A program made the translations under genes and the position numbers. The notes under the pieces were generated by a model, which saw only the letters and a list, made by a program, of their open reading frames with translations, was not told the DNA's origin and ran no database searches. Below are positions 7,140-15,084 of a stretch of DNA of 19,345 nt, in pieces. How positions within the stretch are numbered: the first letter of the stretch is position 1; every line of letters starts with the position of its first letter. This DNA is from an uncultured Pseudomonadota bacterium (GTDB taxonomy: Bacteria; Pseudomonadota; Alphaproteobacteria; Rs-D84), in assembly GCA_947306185.1 (NCBI GenBank), contig CAMZFU010000018.1, positions 1-19,345 on the forward strand. Direction: 5' to 3'.

Positions 7140-10100
7140 TTAGAACTGTGTATCGTTACAGGTTTCAACCGTTTCATCCCATGTCTTGCAATACTTGTTG
7201 CCAAACAACGGATTCTTGGTTTCTTTACACTTTGTCGCACGGGTACACTTATGGCAAATCAGACTATCCCATTCAAACGTTGTTACAATGGTTTCTTTAT
7301 AATTCCACTGATTCATATCACGTGATGCAGAAAGTTGTCTTTCTTTGTATCCGTTTTCTGAGCCATTGGCGGACCCGGAGCCCAAATTTCCAAGCAATCC
7401 AATACCAGAAACACCACCAGCACCAGATAACGCGATGACACCCGCGGCCCCCAGACTCGCCCCCATTGTCAACGGTACCGATATTGCAGCGGCCGTAAGG
7501 GCGACACCTGCAATAATCTTGCCACCCGCACTTTTCGGCGGTTCTGCGGATCGTGATAGTACTGACATATCCGCTAAGCCCAAACAGGATTGACGTGCAA
7601 TTTCACGGCGATTGTCTTTACTATTTTGATTATTGATCTCTGCAACACGTTCACCAATCTTGCCGTAATCTTTCAGCATTTTGTCATTAAGCTCATCATA
7701 CTTGGCATAGTAATTTTCTTTTACCATTCTTAATGCAGATGCCGTAATTACCTGACGTATCTGGTCTGTTAACTTCGGGAAACGTGCCTCGCCATCTTGG
7801 GCCGAACCATCTTTCTTTTTTCTGGTTCCCAATTGTTTTATATTACCATCTTTATCACGCATACCCTGGAAATTACGGCCATTCATACAGTATTGAACCT
7901 TCGGGTCTGATTCAATTGCTGATATTGCATTTTTGATACTTGTCTGTAATGCCGCCAATTCGTTATATACACGTTTCTTTTGATCCGGAGTAAGAACATC
8001 ATGTTCACCCGGTTGATCACCACCTTCACCGGCCGATATCTTGGCAAAATAATCATCCGTATTTATTTCGCCATCGCCCGAAATATCGACACTATCCCAA
8101 TAAACGATACCGTCTATGACCGCCGCCAATGGTTCACGTGTACCTTTGCTATACTGCGCTTCACCTTCTTTACTGGCTATACTTGTTTCATTACGACCCA
8201 ATTCGGCATCGGTAATCATATCAATATTTGGACGGCATTGGTTGTAATTTATGCTCATATCGGTGTCAGACGGAACATATTTACAAATCTTGTATTCCAA
8301 ACTTCTGGACCCCAAACCTTCGTCCACGACCAAGTCATCACAATCTTCGGTACTGCCACAGACTTTCATCATTGCAGCATCTGCAGCCTTTTGACAAGTG
8401 GTCAACATATTGTTGTCAACATCCAAGAATATACCTTGTGCAATCCGCGCAAGTTCGTCATATATTTCATCTTCGGATTTCACGACTTTATCTTTGTTGG
8501 CACTGTCTTCGTATTGACACCCAACCAATTTTTCCGCCGGGCACAAACGAACTATTGTATCAGTATCCAAACCAACGCATTGTGAATAGTCTGCACCGCA
8601 ACGATCTTCGGATTGCAAACATTCTTTAAATTCTTTGGTACACGCATCAACACGCATAGATGCCAAACGTGCACGAACGTAATCCATAATCTTGGGTTCC
8701 GCCGCTTCGCATGGATCTATTTGTACCTTACAGAAAGAACGCAATGTATCTGGACGTGTTAAACACATATCATATGAACCGTCTGGATTATTCGGGTCCA
8801 TATTGTCTCTACAGGCCTTTTGGAAACAGTCAGATATCGTTGAAATGCACGACATACGCAAATCAGACTCCGCCGCCAACTCTGCAGATTTTACTTGTGG
8901 TGCAACTTCGCGCAGGAACGTATCCCAAACCTGGTTTTTGACATTAACGCATTGTTGCGTAACCGTCATACACAATGGCTTCTTAGATTCCAATGCATCG
9001 TACGTCCACGCGGCAATTTCAATCGTTGTCGATGCACCTTTGATTTTTTTCATTTTCATCTTGCCGCCCTGCAACGTTTCACGTGTTGTTTGTTGTGTCA
9101 CACAACCCGTAAAATCTTCACCACATCCACCGGTCGTTTGCATACATTTTTTGAATTCGATTGTGCATTGACCTAAATCATACTTATTCGCATTACGATA
9201 TTGTTCCAATGCGGCTTCACGCATAGCAGACTGTGCTGCCGCCAATTTCTGCGCGCTCTGCGTGCGTTGTTGACGCAAACTGTTTTCATATGCTGTGCAA
9301 TCGGAACGGATGCGTTGCTGATACATCAATTCCATCATTTTATTTTGACTGCTGCATTCTGGTATTTGGGCAACACAAAGTTTCGCGGATGCACGATACA
9401 ACGCGTCACCCTTTTTGTTTGCAACCGATACACCATCCGACGAAAGTGAAAAAATATCTTCTACGTCTTCATCGAAATCTAAACTGGTATCGGTGTTCCA
9501 TGCGGACAAATCCAGCGATTGACGTTTTGATTTTGCTTTTTCCGCATCTTTTTCAATACTGTTTGTAATTGCCTTGGTTTTGGCCATAATTGCATCAGCA
9601 TCATCACCCATTTCAATACGTTCAACACCAACCGTTGCCATTTGATACGATTGATTGTCTAATTCTTGGATTTCCGCCAATATAGAATCATATTCTGCGT
9701 TTTTATCACTGCAGATACAACGGCCTCCCGTCGCATTATCCAACATACAGAAAGAATCCATACATCCGCTGAATTTATTCCAACATTCTTCATCGACTAC
9801 AGTATTTTGTGTGGCACTTGCGACCTTGGTTCCGGAACTTATAACGTTTTGTTTGGTCCCAGCACGCGCCGCCGTTGTTGGTGAAGTTGTTGATGGGATT
9901 GCACTACGTCCACGGGAAGCAACTGACTTCGAGTTAGATGCCTGATTATTTGTAACCACGGGTGTCGCACCGCTGCGCCCAACAATGGCTTTGGGGGCCG
10001 CACTGGTACCAGCCCCCGTACGTGCCCCACGTTGAACAGATTTACTAGCACCGGTACTTGGCGCCGACGCACCGGTTCCACCACGTGCACCACGCACAGG

Positions 10101-10163
10101 CGCCGCGCCACACGCATCAATTCCACCAACTAAAAAAAACAATATCAACAATAAATTTTTCAA
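7140..10163 (-). CDS. Giant secreted protein with heptad-spaced cysteine ladders and an EF-hand-like loop
   Basis: 1007 residues. The start is TTG: AGGGGG lies 7 bases upstream, no in-frame ATG gives a better fit, and the first residues form a signal peptide (1-19, MKNLLLILFFLVGGIDAC). The cysteine in IDAC could be a lipobox variant or lie just before a signal peptidase I site. Residues 20-125 are a G/A/S/T/R-rich disordered linker. Cysteines spaced by exactly seven occur at 127/134, 263/270, 333/340/347/354, 398/405, 439/446, 478/485 and 508/515/522/529. The two four-cysteine ladders are homologous, with FK-x-C and CG-x-D-[FY] at equal positions. D693-x-S-G-D-G-x-I-x3-D704 matches a dockerin or EF-hand calcium loop. 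Helical segments lie around 290-330 and 725-850. A hydrophobic Gly/Ala segment (880-928) precedes a C-terminal cysteine cluster (970-1002). Flanked by its own promoter and terminator. Function unknown; no enzyme motif found. Confidence 0.85.
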   Translation of the reverse strand: MKNLLLILFFLVGGIDACGAAPVRGARGGTGASAPSTGASKSVQRGARTGAGTSAAPKAIVGRSGATPVVTNNQASNSKSVASRGRSAIPSTTSPTTAARAGTKQNVISSGTKVASATQNTVVDEECWNKFSGCMDSFCMLDNATGGRCICSDKNAEYDSILAEIQELDNQSYQMATVGVERIEMGDDADAIMAKTKAITNSIEKDAEKAKSKRQSLDLSAWNTDTSLDFDEDVEDIFSLSSDGVSVANKKGDALYRASAKLCVAQIPECSSQNKMMELMYQQRIRSDCTAYENSLRQQRTQSAQKLAAAQSAMREAALEQYRNANKYDLGQCTIEFKKCMQTTGGCGEDFTGCVTQQTTRETLQGGKMKMKKIKGASTTIEIAAWTYDALESKKPLCMTVTQQCVNVKNQVWDTFLREVAPQVKSAELAAESDLRMSCISTISDCFQKACRDNMDPNNPDGSYDMCLTRPDTLRSFCKVQIDPCEAAEPKIMDYVRARLASMRVDACTKEFKECLQSEDRCGADYSQCVGLDTDTIVRLCPAEKLVGCQYEDSANKDKVVKSEDEIYDELARIAQGIFLDVDNNMLTTCQKAADAAMMKVCGSTEDCDDLVVDEGLGSRSLEYKICKYVPSDTDMSINYNQCRPNIDMITDAELGRNETSIASKEGEAQYSKGTREPLAAVIDGIVYWDSVDISGDGEINTDDYFAKISAGEGGDQPGEHDVLTPDQKKRVYNELAALQTSIKNAISAIESDPKVQYCMNGRNFQGMRDKDGNIKQLGTRKKKDGSAQDGEARFPKLTDQIRQVITASALRMVKENYYAKYDELNDKMLKDYGKIGERVAEINNQNSKDNRREIARQSCLGLADMSVLSRSAEPPKSAGGKIIAGVALTAAAISVPLTMGASLGAAGVIALSGAGGVSGIGLLGNLGSGSANGSENGYKERQLSASRDMNQWNYKETIVTTFEWDSLICHKCTRATKCKETKNPLFGNKYCKTWDETVETCNDTQF

Positions 10164-10188
10164 TGGAAATCCCCCTATTATCTTTCAT

Positions 10189-10217
10189 ATTTTATCACAA
10201 AAATAGGTGTTCACCAA
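10189..10217 (-). promoter_or_regulatory. Probable promoter of the 1007-residue gene
   Basis: On the minus strand TAAAAT (plus 10189-10194), preceded by TGa (extended -10), lies 17 bp from a weak -35 TTGGTG (10212-10217). The leader is short and carries AGGGGGAT before the TTG start. Confidence 0.55.
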
Positions 10218-10250
10218 GAATAAAAATAGAAAAAATTATCTGTTTTTTCC

Positions 10251-10282
10251 AAAAAAACTACGCGGGACAATTGCCCCGCGTA
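10251..10282 (-). terminator. Terminator of rpoA-rplQ
   Basis: TACGCGGG (10259-10266) and CCCGCGTA (10275-10282) form a perfect 8-bp stem with an 8-base loop. On the minus strand a run of seven T (10251-10257) follows one base after the stem. It lies about 35 bases past the rplQ stop. Confidence 0.92.
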
Positions 10283-10316
10283 CTAATGACTAATCACTTT
10301 CACTAACCACTAATGA

Positions 10317-10892
10317 TTATTTGCCTGTGGCACGACGTTTAACCGCAACAGTTTTATTAGCCGTGGTGGCTTTTTTTGCCGCTGGTTCTTTTGTTGCAAT
10401 CTTTTTGGTTGCAGCATTTTCTTCTTTTGGTGCCTTGGTTGCTTTCTTATCTGTTTCTTCGGTTGCAACCGCTTCTTCGGCCTTGGCCGCAGCTACTTCT
10501 GGTTTTGGCGCCACTTTCTTGGCATTAACATCACGGTCAATAAATTCAATTATTGCCATTGGTGCCGCATCACCATAACGGAAACCCGCCTTCAGAACGC
10601 GTGTATAACCACCTGGGCGTTTTGCATAACGTGGTCCCAATACAGTGAATAATTTTTTAACGGCTGCACTACTTGAATTACCCAATTCAGACGCAACAAG
10701 GCGACGATTTGCAACGGTATCAACCTTGGCACGTGTAACCAATTTTTCTACGACACTGCGCAGATCTTTGGCCTTTGGCAACGTTGTTTTGATTTGTTCT
10801 TTTTCAATCAAGTTCTTCGCCAAGCCAATAAATAAGGCTTTGCGAGCATTTGTATCGCGATTAAATGTGCGACCTGCTTTTTGGTGTCTCAT
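10317..10892 (-). CDS. rplQ: 50S ribosomal protein L17 with long Lys/Ala C-terminal extension
   Basis: 191 residues. The first ~125 are a full L17 core, starting MRHQKAGRTFNRDTNARKAL and including the GPRYAKRPGGYTR segment. L17 binds 23S rRNA near the exit tunnel in the large subunit. The last ~65 residues (about 127-191) are a low-complexity tail of K, A, E and T ending in KRRATGK, longer than the usual L17 length of about 117-140. AAGGAG 5 bases upstream of the ATG sets the start. It follows rpoA as in other bacteria, but across an unusually long 222-bp spacer that contains two strong inverted repeats. A rho-independent terminator closes the unit. Confidence 0.97.
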   Translation of the reverse strand: MRHQKAGRTFNRDTNARKALFIGLAKNLIEKEQIKTTLPKAKDLRSVVEKLVTRAKVDTVANRRLVASELGNSSSAAVKKLFTVLGPRYAKRPGGYTRVLKAGFRYGDAAPMAIIEFIDRDVNAKKVAPKPEVAAAKAEEAVATEETDKKATKAPKEENAATKKIATKEPAAKKATTANKTVAVKRRATGK

Positions 10893-10990
10893 CGGTTACT
10901 CCTTTATTTTGTTTCCGCCCTGCCCTTGTGCGGGTGGGATTTCACCATATTTCCGTGTCCCGAACTTTGCGATTCAGTAACACGCATTTT

Positions 10991-11031
10991 CTCATCTAAA
11001 CTGCCACTGTTAAGAAAACAATTTAGATGAG
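10991..11031. repeat. 10-bp perfect inverted repeat in the rpoA-rplQ spacer
   Basis: CTCATCTAAA (10991-11000) and TTTAGATGAG (11022-11031) are perfect reverse complements with a 21-base loop. No T-run follows on the transcribed strand, so it is not a normal terminator. It may be a processing or attenuation element. Confidence 0.75.
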
Positions 11032-11041
11032 GTTATTGGAT

Positions 11042-11091
11042 GCGATTGACGGTTCGCAGTGTAGTAAACCTACATAAGAACCGGCAATCGC
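11042..11091 (-). repeat. Long imperfect hairpin directly after rpoA
   Basis: Three consecutive stems, GCGATTG/CAATCGC, CGGTTC/GAACCG and TGTAG/CTACA, are separated only by small internal loops, giving 18 paired bases. It starts 23 bases after the rpoA stop, inside the rpoA-rplQ transcript. It could stabilise the rpoA mRNA 3' end or be a REP-like element. Confidence 0.75.
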
Positions 11092-11114
11092 GACAAGAGC
11101 CCATATAAATTGTT

Positions 11115-12143
11115 TTATTTGTATGGGTCTTCATATTTCTTGGCCAATTCCGCAATATTTTCTGGTGGCCAACCCGGGACTTCCATACCCAAACCCAAGC
11201 CCATCGCTTCAAGTTGAATCTTGATTTCGTTAAGCGATTTACGACCAAAGTTTGGTGTTTTCAACATATCGGCTTCGGTCTTTTGCACCAATTCACCAAG
11301 CCAGTTGATTTTGTCATTCTTCAGACAGTTGTTTGCACGAACAGACAATTCCAATTCATCAACGCGTTTCAACAACTTTGGATCGAATTGCAACGCATCT
11401 TTCGCGGCTTCTTCTTCGCTTGGTGCGCTGATTTGTGCCGGATCTTCAAAGTTGATGAACAATGTCAATTGATCTGTCAAAATACGCGCTGCAAATGCAA
11501 TTGCGTCTTCAGGTGTAACACTGCCGTTTGTTTTGACAACCATTTCCAATTTATCAAAATCAGTTGATTGACCAACACGTGTTTCTGAAACGTTGCTGGC
11601 CACGTTCAAAATTGGCGAGAATATAGAATCAACCGGAATCACGCCCAATGGCAAACCATCCGCATGTGCCGTTGCCGGAACATAACCACGACCACATCCC
11701 AATGTAATTTCCATATCAAATTGTGCACCTTTGTCCAATGTGCAGATTTCTGCATCCGGATTCATAATTTCAATTGCATTGGTGCATTCAATCATACCCG
11801 CCTTAACAACCGCCGGGCCTGACACATGCAAAGATACCTTGTGCTGACCTTCGCTGTTGGCCTTGAAATAAACCCCTTTAAGGTTCAATAAGATATCCGC
11901 GACATCTTCGTGAACACCTTGGATACTTGAAAATTCGTGTTGAACACCGTCAATTTTAACATACAACGGCGCGCATCCCTGAAGTGAAGACAACAAAACG
12001 CGACGCAACGCGGTACCCAATGTCAAACCAAAGCCCTTTTCCAATGGTTCGGCAATAAGTGTCGCCTGGTTAGGGTTATGTTCATCTGGGATAATATTCA
12101 GTTTTTTCGGCTTAATCAAAGCCATCCAATTTTTTTCAATCAT
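11115..12143 (-). CDS. rpoA: DNA-directed RNA polymerase subunit alpha
   Basis: 342 residues. The N-terminal dimerisation domain (about 1-235) carries LRRVLLSSLQGCAP and PLGVIPVDSIFSPI; it assembles the polymerase by contacting beta and beta'. A linker with an acidic/Ala stretch leads to the C-terminal domain (about 255-330), with the helix-hairpin-helix signature LKTPNFGRKSLNEIK that contacts UP elements and activators. The tail GMEVPGWPPENI is typical of Alphaproteobacteria, as is the MIEKNW start, which fixes the start at 12143 rather than at the internal MALIKP. RBS AAGGA lies 8 bases upstream. It has its own promoter, because it is separated from rpsK by accessory genes and a terminator. 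rplQ follows in the same transcript. Confidence 0.98.
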   Translation of the reverse strand: MIEKNWMALIKPKKLNIIPDEHNPNQATLIAEPLEKGFGLTLGTALRRVLLSSLQGCAPLYVKIDGVQHEFSSIQGVHEDVADILLNLKGVYFKANSEGQHKVSLHVSGPAVVKAGMIECTNAIEIMNPDAEICTLDKGAQFDMEITLGCGRGYVPATAHADGLPLGVIPVDSIFSPILNVASNVSETRVGQSTDFDKLEMVVKTNGSVTPEDAIAFAARILTDQLTLFINFEDPAQISAPSEEEAAKDALQFDPKLLKRVDELELSVRANNCLKNDKINWLGELVQKTEADMLKTPNFGRKSLNEIKIQLEAMGLGLGMEVPGWPPENIAELAKKYEDPYK

Positions 12144-12216
12144 TTAAAATTCCTTTTAGCTTAGTTTATCATTTTCGCCAATCGGCCGCGCACGGTTCCC
12201 CCTGCGCGCAACGCGT

Positions 12217-12245
12217 ATTTTATTATTATTTTTTTAGAAAGTCAA
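12217..12245 (-). promoter_or_regulatory. Promoter of rpoA-rplQ
   Basis: On the minus strand TTGACT (plus 12240-12245) and TAAAAT (12217-12222) are separated by 17 bp. The same hexamer pair drives rpsM. The leader holds a 6-bp hairpin CGCGCA/TGCGCG upstream of the rpoA ribosome binding site. Confidence 0.8.
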
Positions 12246-12257
12246 GGTATTTAGCAC

Positions 12258-12281
12258 AAAAACACCCGCAATTTGCGGGCG
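12258..12281 (-). terminator. Terminator of the exported coiled-coil gene pair
   Basis: CCCGC (12265-12269) and GCGGG (12275-12279), extendable across AA/TT, form a hairpin. On the minus strand it is followed by GTGTTTTTG (12258-12262). It lies about 30 bases past the stop of the 238-residue gene and insulates rpoA. Confidence 0.85.
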
Positions 12282-12306
12282 TAAAATAGAAACACTAACC
12301 TATAAC

Positions 12307-13023
12307 CTATCCGCCCCAAGAACCACGATTTCTGGAACGAGAATCTTCATAGTTAGATTTTGTGTTGTTTATACTGCGCCGAAATGCCTTGACACAATTC
12401 TGCACACCTGTTTTATTACCAATATTGCTGCATTTATCTTTGGCATTATCATCATACATCCCATACCCAGACGCAATATCGATATCGTTATTCAGTTGTT
12501 TACGTGCATTTGATAAATCTTTTTCTGCGGCTTTTTCAATCTTGCCAAGATTACGTAACAAACAATCATATATATTCGCCTTATCCAATGCATCGCAATC
12601 TTCGGCATTTGCCAAACCATTATTGTCCGATGATGATGAACCGCCCGACGAAGCCGATGTATTTCCCGTAAGGACTTCCATCTTGCTGGTCAAAACGGCC
12701 TTTTCCAATTGGGTTTTGAAACGTTTAACCATCGCATTCAACGCATCATATTGCTGTTTCATTTGTTGCGCAATAAGTGTCGATTTCATTGCGATAATTT
12801 CGTTCATTTCGGAAATCTCACTGGAATCCGTTGGGTTTGTTGCCATACCCGCATTATATGCGTGAATTGTGCACAATGCATAGGCCGGCGAAAAATATTG
12901 ACAATCATCTTCATCATCTTCGTCAATGTATGCATACGCACCAGCCGTCATACCACACACGGCAACCATCACGGCAATGCGTAATAATTTTTTTATATCA
13001 AAAATTTTCATATTTATTTTCAT
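12307..13023 (-). CDS. Small exported coiled-coil protein, unknown function
   Basis: 238 residues from the ATG at 13023, two bases after the stop of the upstream gene. No clear Shine-Dalgarno is present, which suggests translational coupling. An alternative start is M5 (13011). Hydrophobic residues 13-32 ending in AGAYA form a signal peptide; an acidic patch (33-40, IDEDDEDD) follows. Residues about 68-118 form a predicted coiled coil (IIAMKSTLIAQQMKQQYDAL). A Ser/Gly linker (122-133) leads to a second helical part with cysteine pairs C143/C154 and C198/C210; C41 and C51 are the other two. The mature protein should be periplasmic or outside the cell. A periplasmic coiled coil of this kind recalls VirB5/TrbJ secretion components in layout only; I see no decisive motif and no other type IV genes nearby. 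Confidence 0.8.
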   Translation of the reverse strand: MKINMKIFDIKKLLRIAVMVAVCGMTAGAYAYIDEDDEDDCQYFSPAYALCTIHAYNAGMATNPTDSSEISEMNEIIAMKSTLIAQQMKQQYDALNAMVKRFKTQLEKAVLTSKMEVLTGNTSASSGGSSSSDNNGLANAEDCDALDKANIYDCLLRNLGKIEKAAEKDLSNARKQLNNDIDIASGYGMYDDNAKDKCSNIGNKTGVQNCVKAFRRSINNTKSNYEDSRSRNRGSWGG

Positions 13024-13025
13024 TC

Positions 13026-14975
13026 TTATAAAAACTCATTGCACACTGCTCTTGCATCTGACGCAGAACCGTAATACTCTGTCATCTCTCTTATACAGTC
13101 AGCCTTATTGCTAAACCGTGATAAATCATCAGGATTATTTGCTATATTAACACTTGATGACACGCTAATTGTTGGCATTCTTTCACGCAACCCATCCTTT
13201 CTTACACACCTATTGTCTTTCCAAACGCACACATCACTTTTTTGATCACAATCAGGCTTTATTCCACGTTCACTACAGGTTCGGCTGGAATAATTCTCTT
13301 CTGAATAACATTTCCCTGTGATAGTGCTCCACGTGCATTCGGTGCTGCCCATTTTCTTGACACAATCTGACTGATTTTTCCGCAGATTACATGCCAATGT
13401 TTGTGTTACTTCACGTTCGATATCTTCACGATCATTTTTCATTTGATTTTCCGTTGAAAAACAATACCCCTTGCGTTTACCCAATTTCTTGGTGGCAACC
13501 GCATTCTGTAATTTTTTCCAACGTTCTGTGCTTTCCGCCATATTTACCATACAGAATTTCGCACCACAATCTTCCGCTAAATCAGGTTTACCTTGTTGGC
13601 CACGTTTCGTTTTACATGCCTGTGGTGCATCTTGGTTAACCAAATTACGCAATGTTTCAATATCCACCGTTGCGGTCTTTTTCATACCACGGAACAAAGA
13701 AACATTCATAACGACATCGGATGCACATGCAACCTGGGTTGAACCAGTCATACCGGAATTCGCATCAATCCATTCACGTTGAACTGTTTCATTTTCATTA
13801 AGGATGCTAACCAAACGGCAATGTGGTTGATTTTTTGCAACCTTACCATTATCGGTTTTAACACGATAAAAACAACTTCTGTTATCTTTGTCATAACATT
13901 CGCAACACCCTTCGTCTGTGCATTCGCCTGCCTGTCTGCTGGGGCATGTATCACACAGATATTTACCCCACATATTGCAAGAGCCCGACAGCAACATAAT
14001 AACATCACTAACATCAATACCGACCGTCATTGCCAATACCAATGCATCATACATATTTTCAACAACCGCTTCGTATGGATCAAAGAATTGATTTGCCAAA
14101 TCTTTGAACTTTTTAACGCGTTTCGGCCCTGTGCAATTATTCGCCGAAGAATCACACCCCGCATATTCAAGCAATGAATCCAACGTTTGTTTCAAGCTTT
14201 TCATTGATGTAACCGCATCTTCGACCGCGGTTTCAATTTGCCCCCCGATTTGTTCACGCACCAAAATATCCGGATTTATACCATTTTTTACCGCAATTTG
14301 TTCGGCGTTTCCTAATTCCACACCATCAATTGTGGGCTCTTCTTCGGCCGCGGCACGACTTGCACGACTTTCCTCCAAAGCACTTTGAATTTGTGCGGCT
14401 TGCGATTCGCTTTGTGCCGCCATCTGTGATTGCATTTGGGCCATAGAATCCGCCATTTGCTGTTGCATTGCCGCCATTTGTGATTGCATTTGTTGCATCT
14501 GTGCGTTGCTCTGTTCAGCGGCGGCCGTGGCCGCGGCGGCTTGGGCTTCGGCCTGGGCCTGGGCAATGGCAACCGCATTTTGTTGTTCCTGGGCCTTGGC
14601 GGTTGATTGTGCGACAACCTGGGCAGTTATATAATCAACAAGTTCATCACCATGCTTTTTACAGGTGTTATTAGAATTAACACATCCTGCAACAATTGGA
14701 CGTGCAACCGACATATCCATACATCCACCGGACGAACATTTTGGCGTTGCACAGCGTAAAATTACCGCGTTACAATTACCAAAATTGGCCTCGGCAACAT
14801 TTGCTGCCATACCGCCACGGGCATTCATCATACTATTCCATTTATTGTTATTTGTGGCCCCGGTACCATTATATGCAGTCAGGTTAGAACCCGCAGTTGT
14901 TGCAACATTGGCCACCGCCGGCGTAATAAACGCGACGCACAATACACCACACAAAACCTTTAATGGAATATACAT
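13026..14975 (-). CDS. Large secreted cysteine-rich protein with Gln/Ala/Met coiled coil
   Basis: 649 residues with the start placed at 14975 (MYIPLKVLCGVLCVAF), which gives a proper signal peptide (1-22, cleavage after AVA) and has AGAGAG just upstream. A longer reading from 15152 would overlap the upstream gene and cross its terminator. Cysteines spaced by seven occur at 68/75, 98/105, 274/281 and 576/583/590. Residues 122-215 are a low-complexity coiled coil rich in Q, A and M (MQQMQSQMAAMQQQM and variants). A dense cysteine cluster lies at 333-368 (CDTC, GCCEC). Two C-x-W modules lie at 547-556 and 583-590; the latter (CVWKDNRC) resembles the C-A-W module of the truncated protein at the left edge. 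Transcribed with the 238-residue gene (2-bp gap), so both may act together at the cell surface or in the periplasm. Function unknown. Confidence 0.82.
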   Translation of the reverse strand: MYIPLKVLCGVLCVAFITPAVANVATTAGSNLTAYNGTGATNNNKWNSMMNARGGMAANVAEANFGNCNAVILRCATPKCSSGGCMDMSVARPIVAGCVNSNNTCKKHGDELVDYITAQVVAQSTAKAQEQQNAVAIAQAQAEAQAAAATAAAEQSNAQMQQMQSQMAAMQQQMADSMAQMQSQMAAQSESQAAQIQSALEESRASRAAAEEEPTIDGVELGNAEQIAVKNGINPDILVREQIGGQIETAVEDAVTSMKSLKQTLDSLLEYAGCDSSANNCTGPKRVKKFKDLANQFFDPYEAVVENMYDALVLAMTVGIDVSDVIMLLSGSCNMWGKYLCDTCPSRQAGECTDEGCCECYDKDNRSCFYRVKTDNGKVAKNQPHCRLVSILNENETVQREWIDANSGMTGSTQVACASDVVMNVSLFRGMKKTATVDIETLRNLVNQDAPQACKTKRGQQGKPDLAEDCGAKFCMVNMAESTERWKKLQNAVATKKLGKRKGYCFSTENQMKNDREDIEREVTQTLACNLRKNQSDCVKKMGSTECTWSTITGKCYSEENYSSRTCSERGIKPDCDQKSDVCVWKDNRCVRKDGLRERMPTISVSSSVNIANNPDDLSRFSNKADCIREMTEYYGSASDARAVCNEFL

Positions 14976-15022
14976 CTCTCTTCTGTATTGATATTCTAAC
15001 ATAAAAAGCGAATAAATAAAAG

Positions 15023-15051
15023 AAAAAAAGCATTCGGCCGAAGCCGAATGC
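15023..15051 (-). terminator. Terminator of the small double-CxxC gene
   Basis: GCATTCGGC (15030-15038), loop CGAA, GCCGAATGC (15043-15051) form a perfect 9-bp stem. As minus-strand RNA the loop is the stable UUCG type, followed by seven T (15023-15029). It separates this gene from the 649-residue gene. Confidence 0.95.
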
Positions 15052-15084
15052 ATCAACAACATAACAAACAAGGAGAAAAAAAGA

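Noticed and set aside
7980..8585. Plus-strand open frame of 201 codons inside the 1007-residue gene
   Set aside because: Antisense shadow; no RBS, unlikely composition, and the minus-strand frame has clear repeats and a signal peptide.
10281..10318. Run of degenerate CTAATGA-like heptamers after rplQ
   Set aside because: Too short and irregular to call a repeat array. Not CRISPR-like, and no spacer structure.
12307..13023. VirB5/TrbJ assignment for the 238-residue coiled-coil protein
   Set aside because: Similarity is only in layout (signal peptide plus coiled coil). No other type IV secretion gene is in the window.
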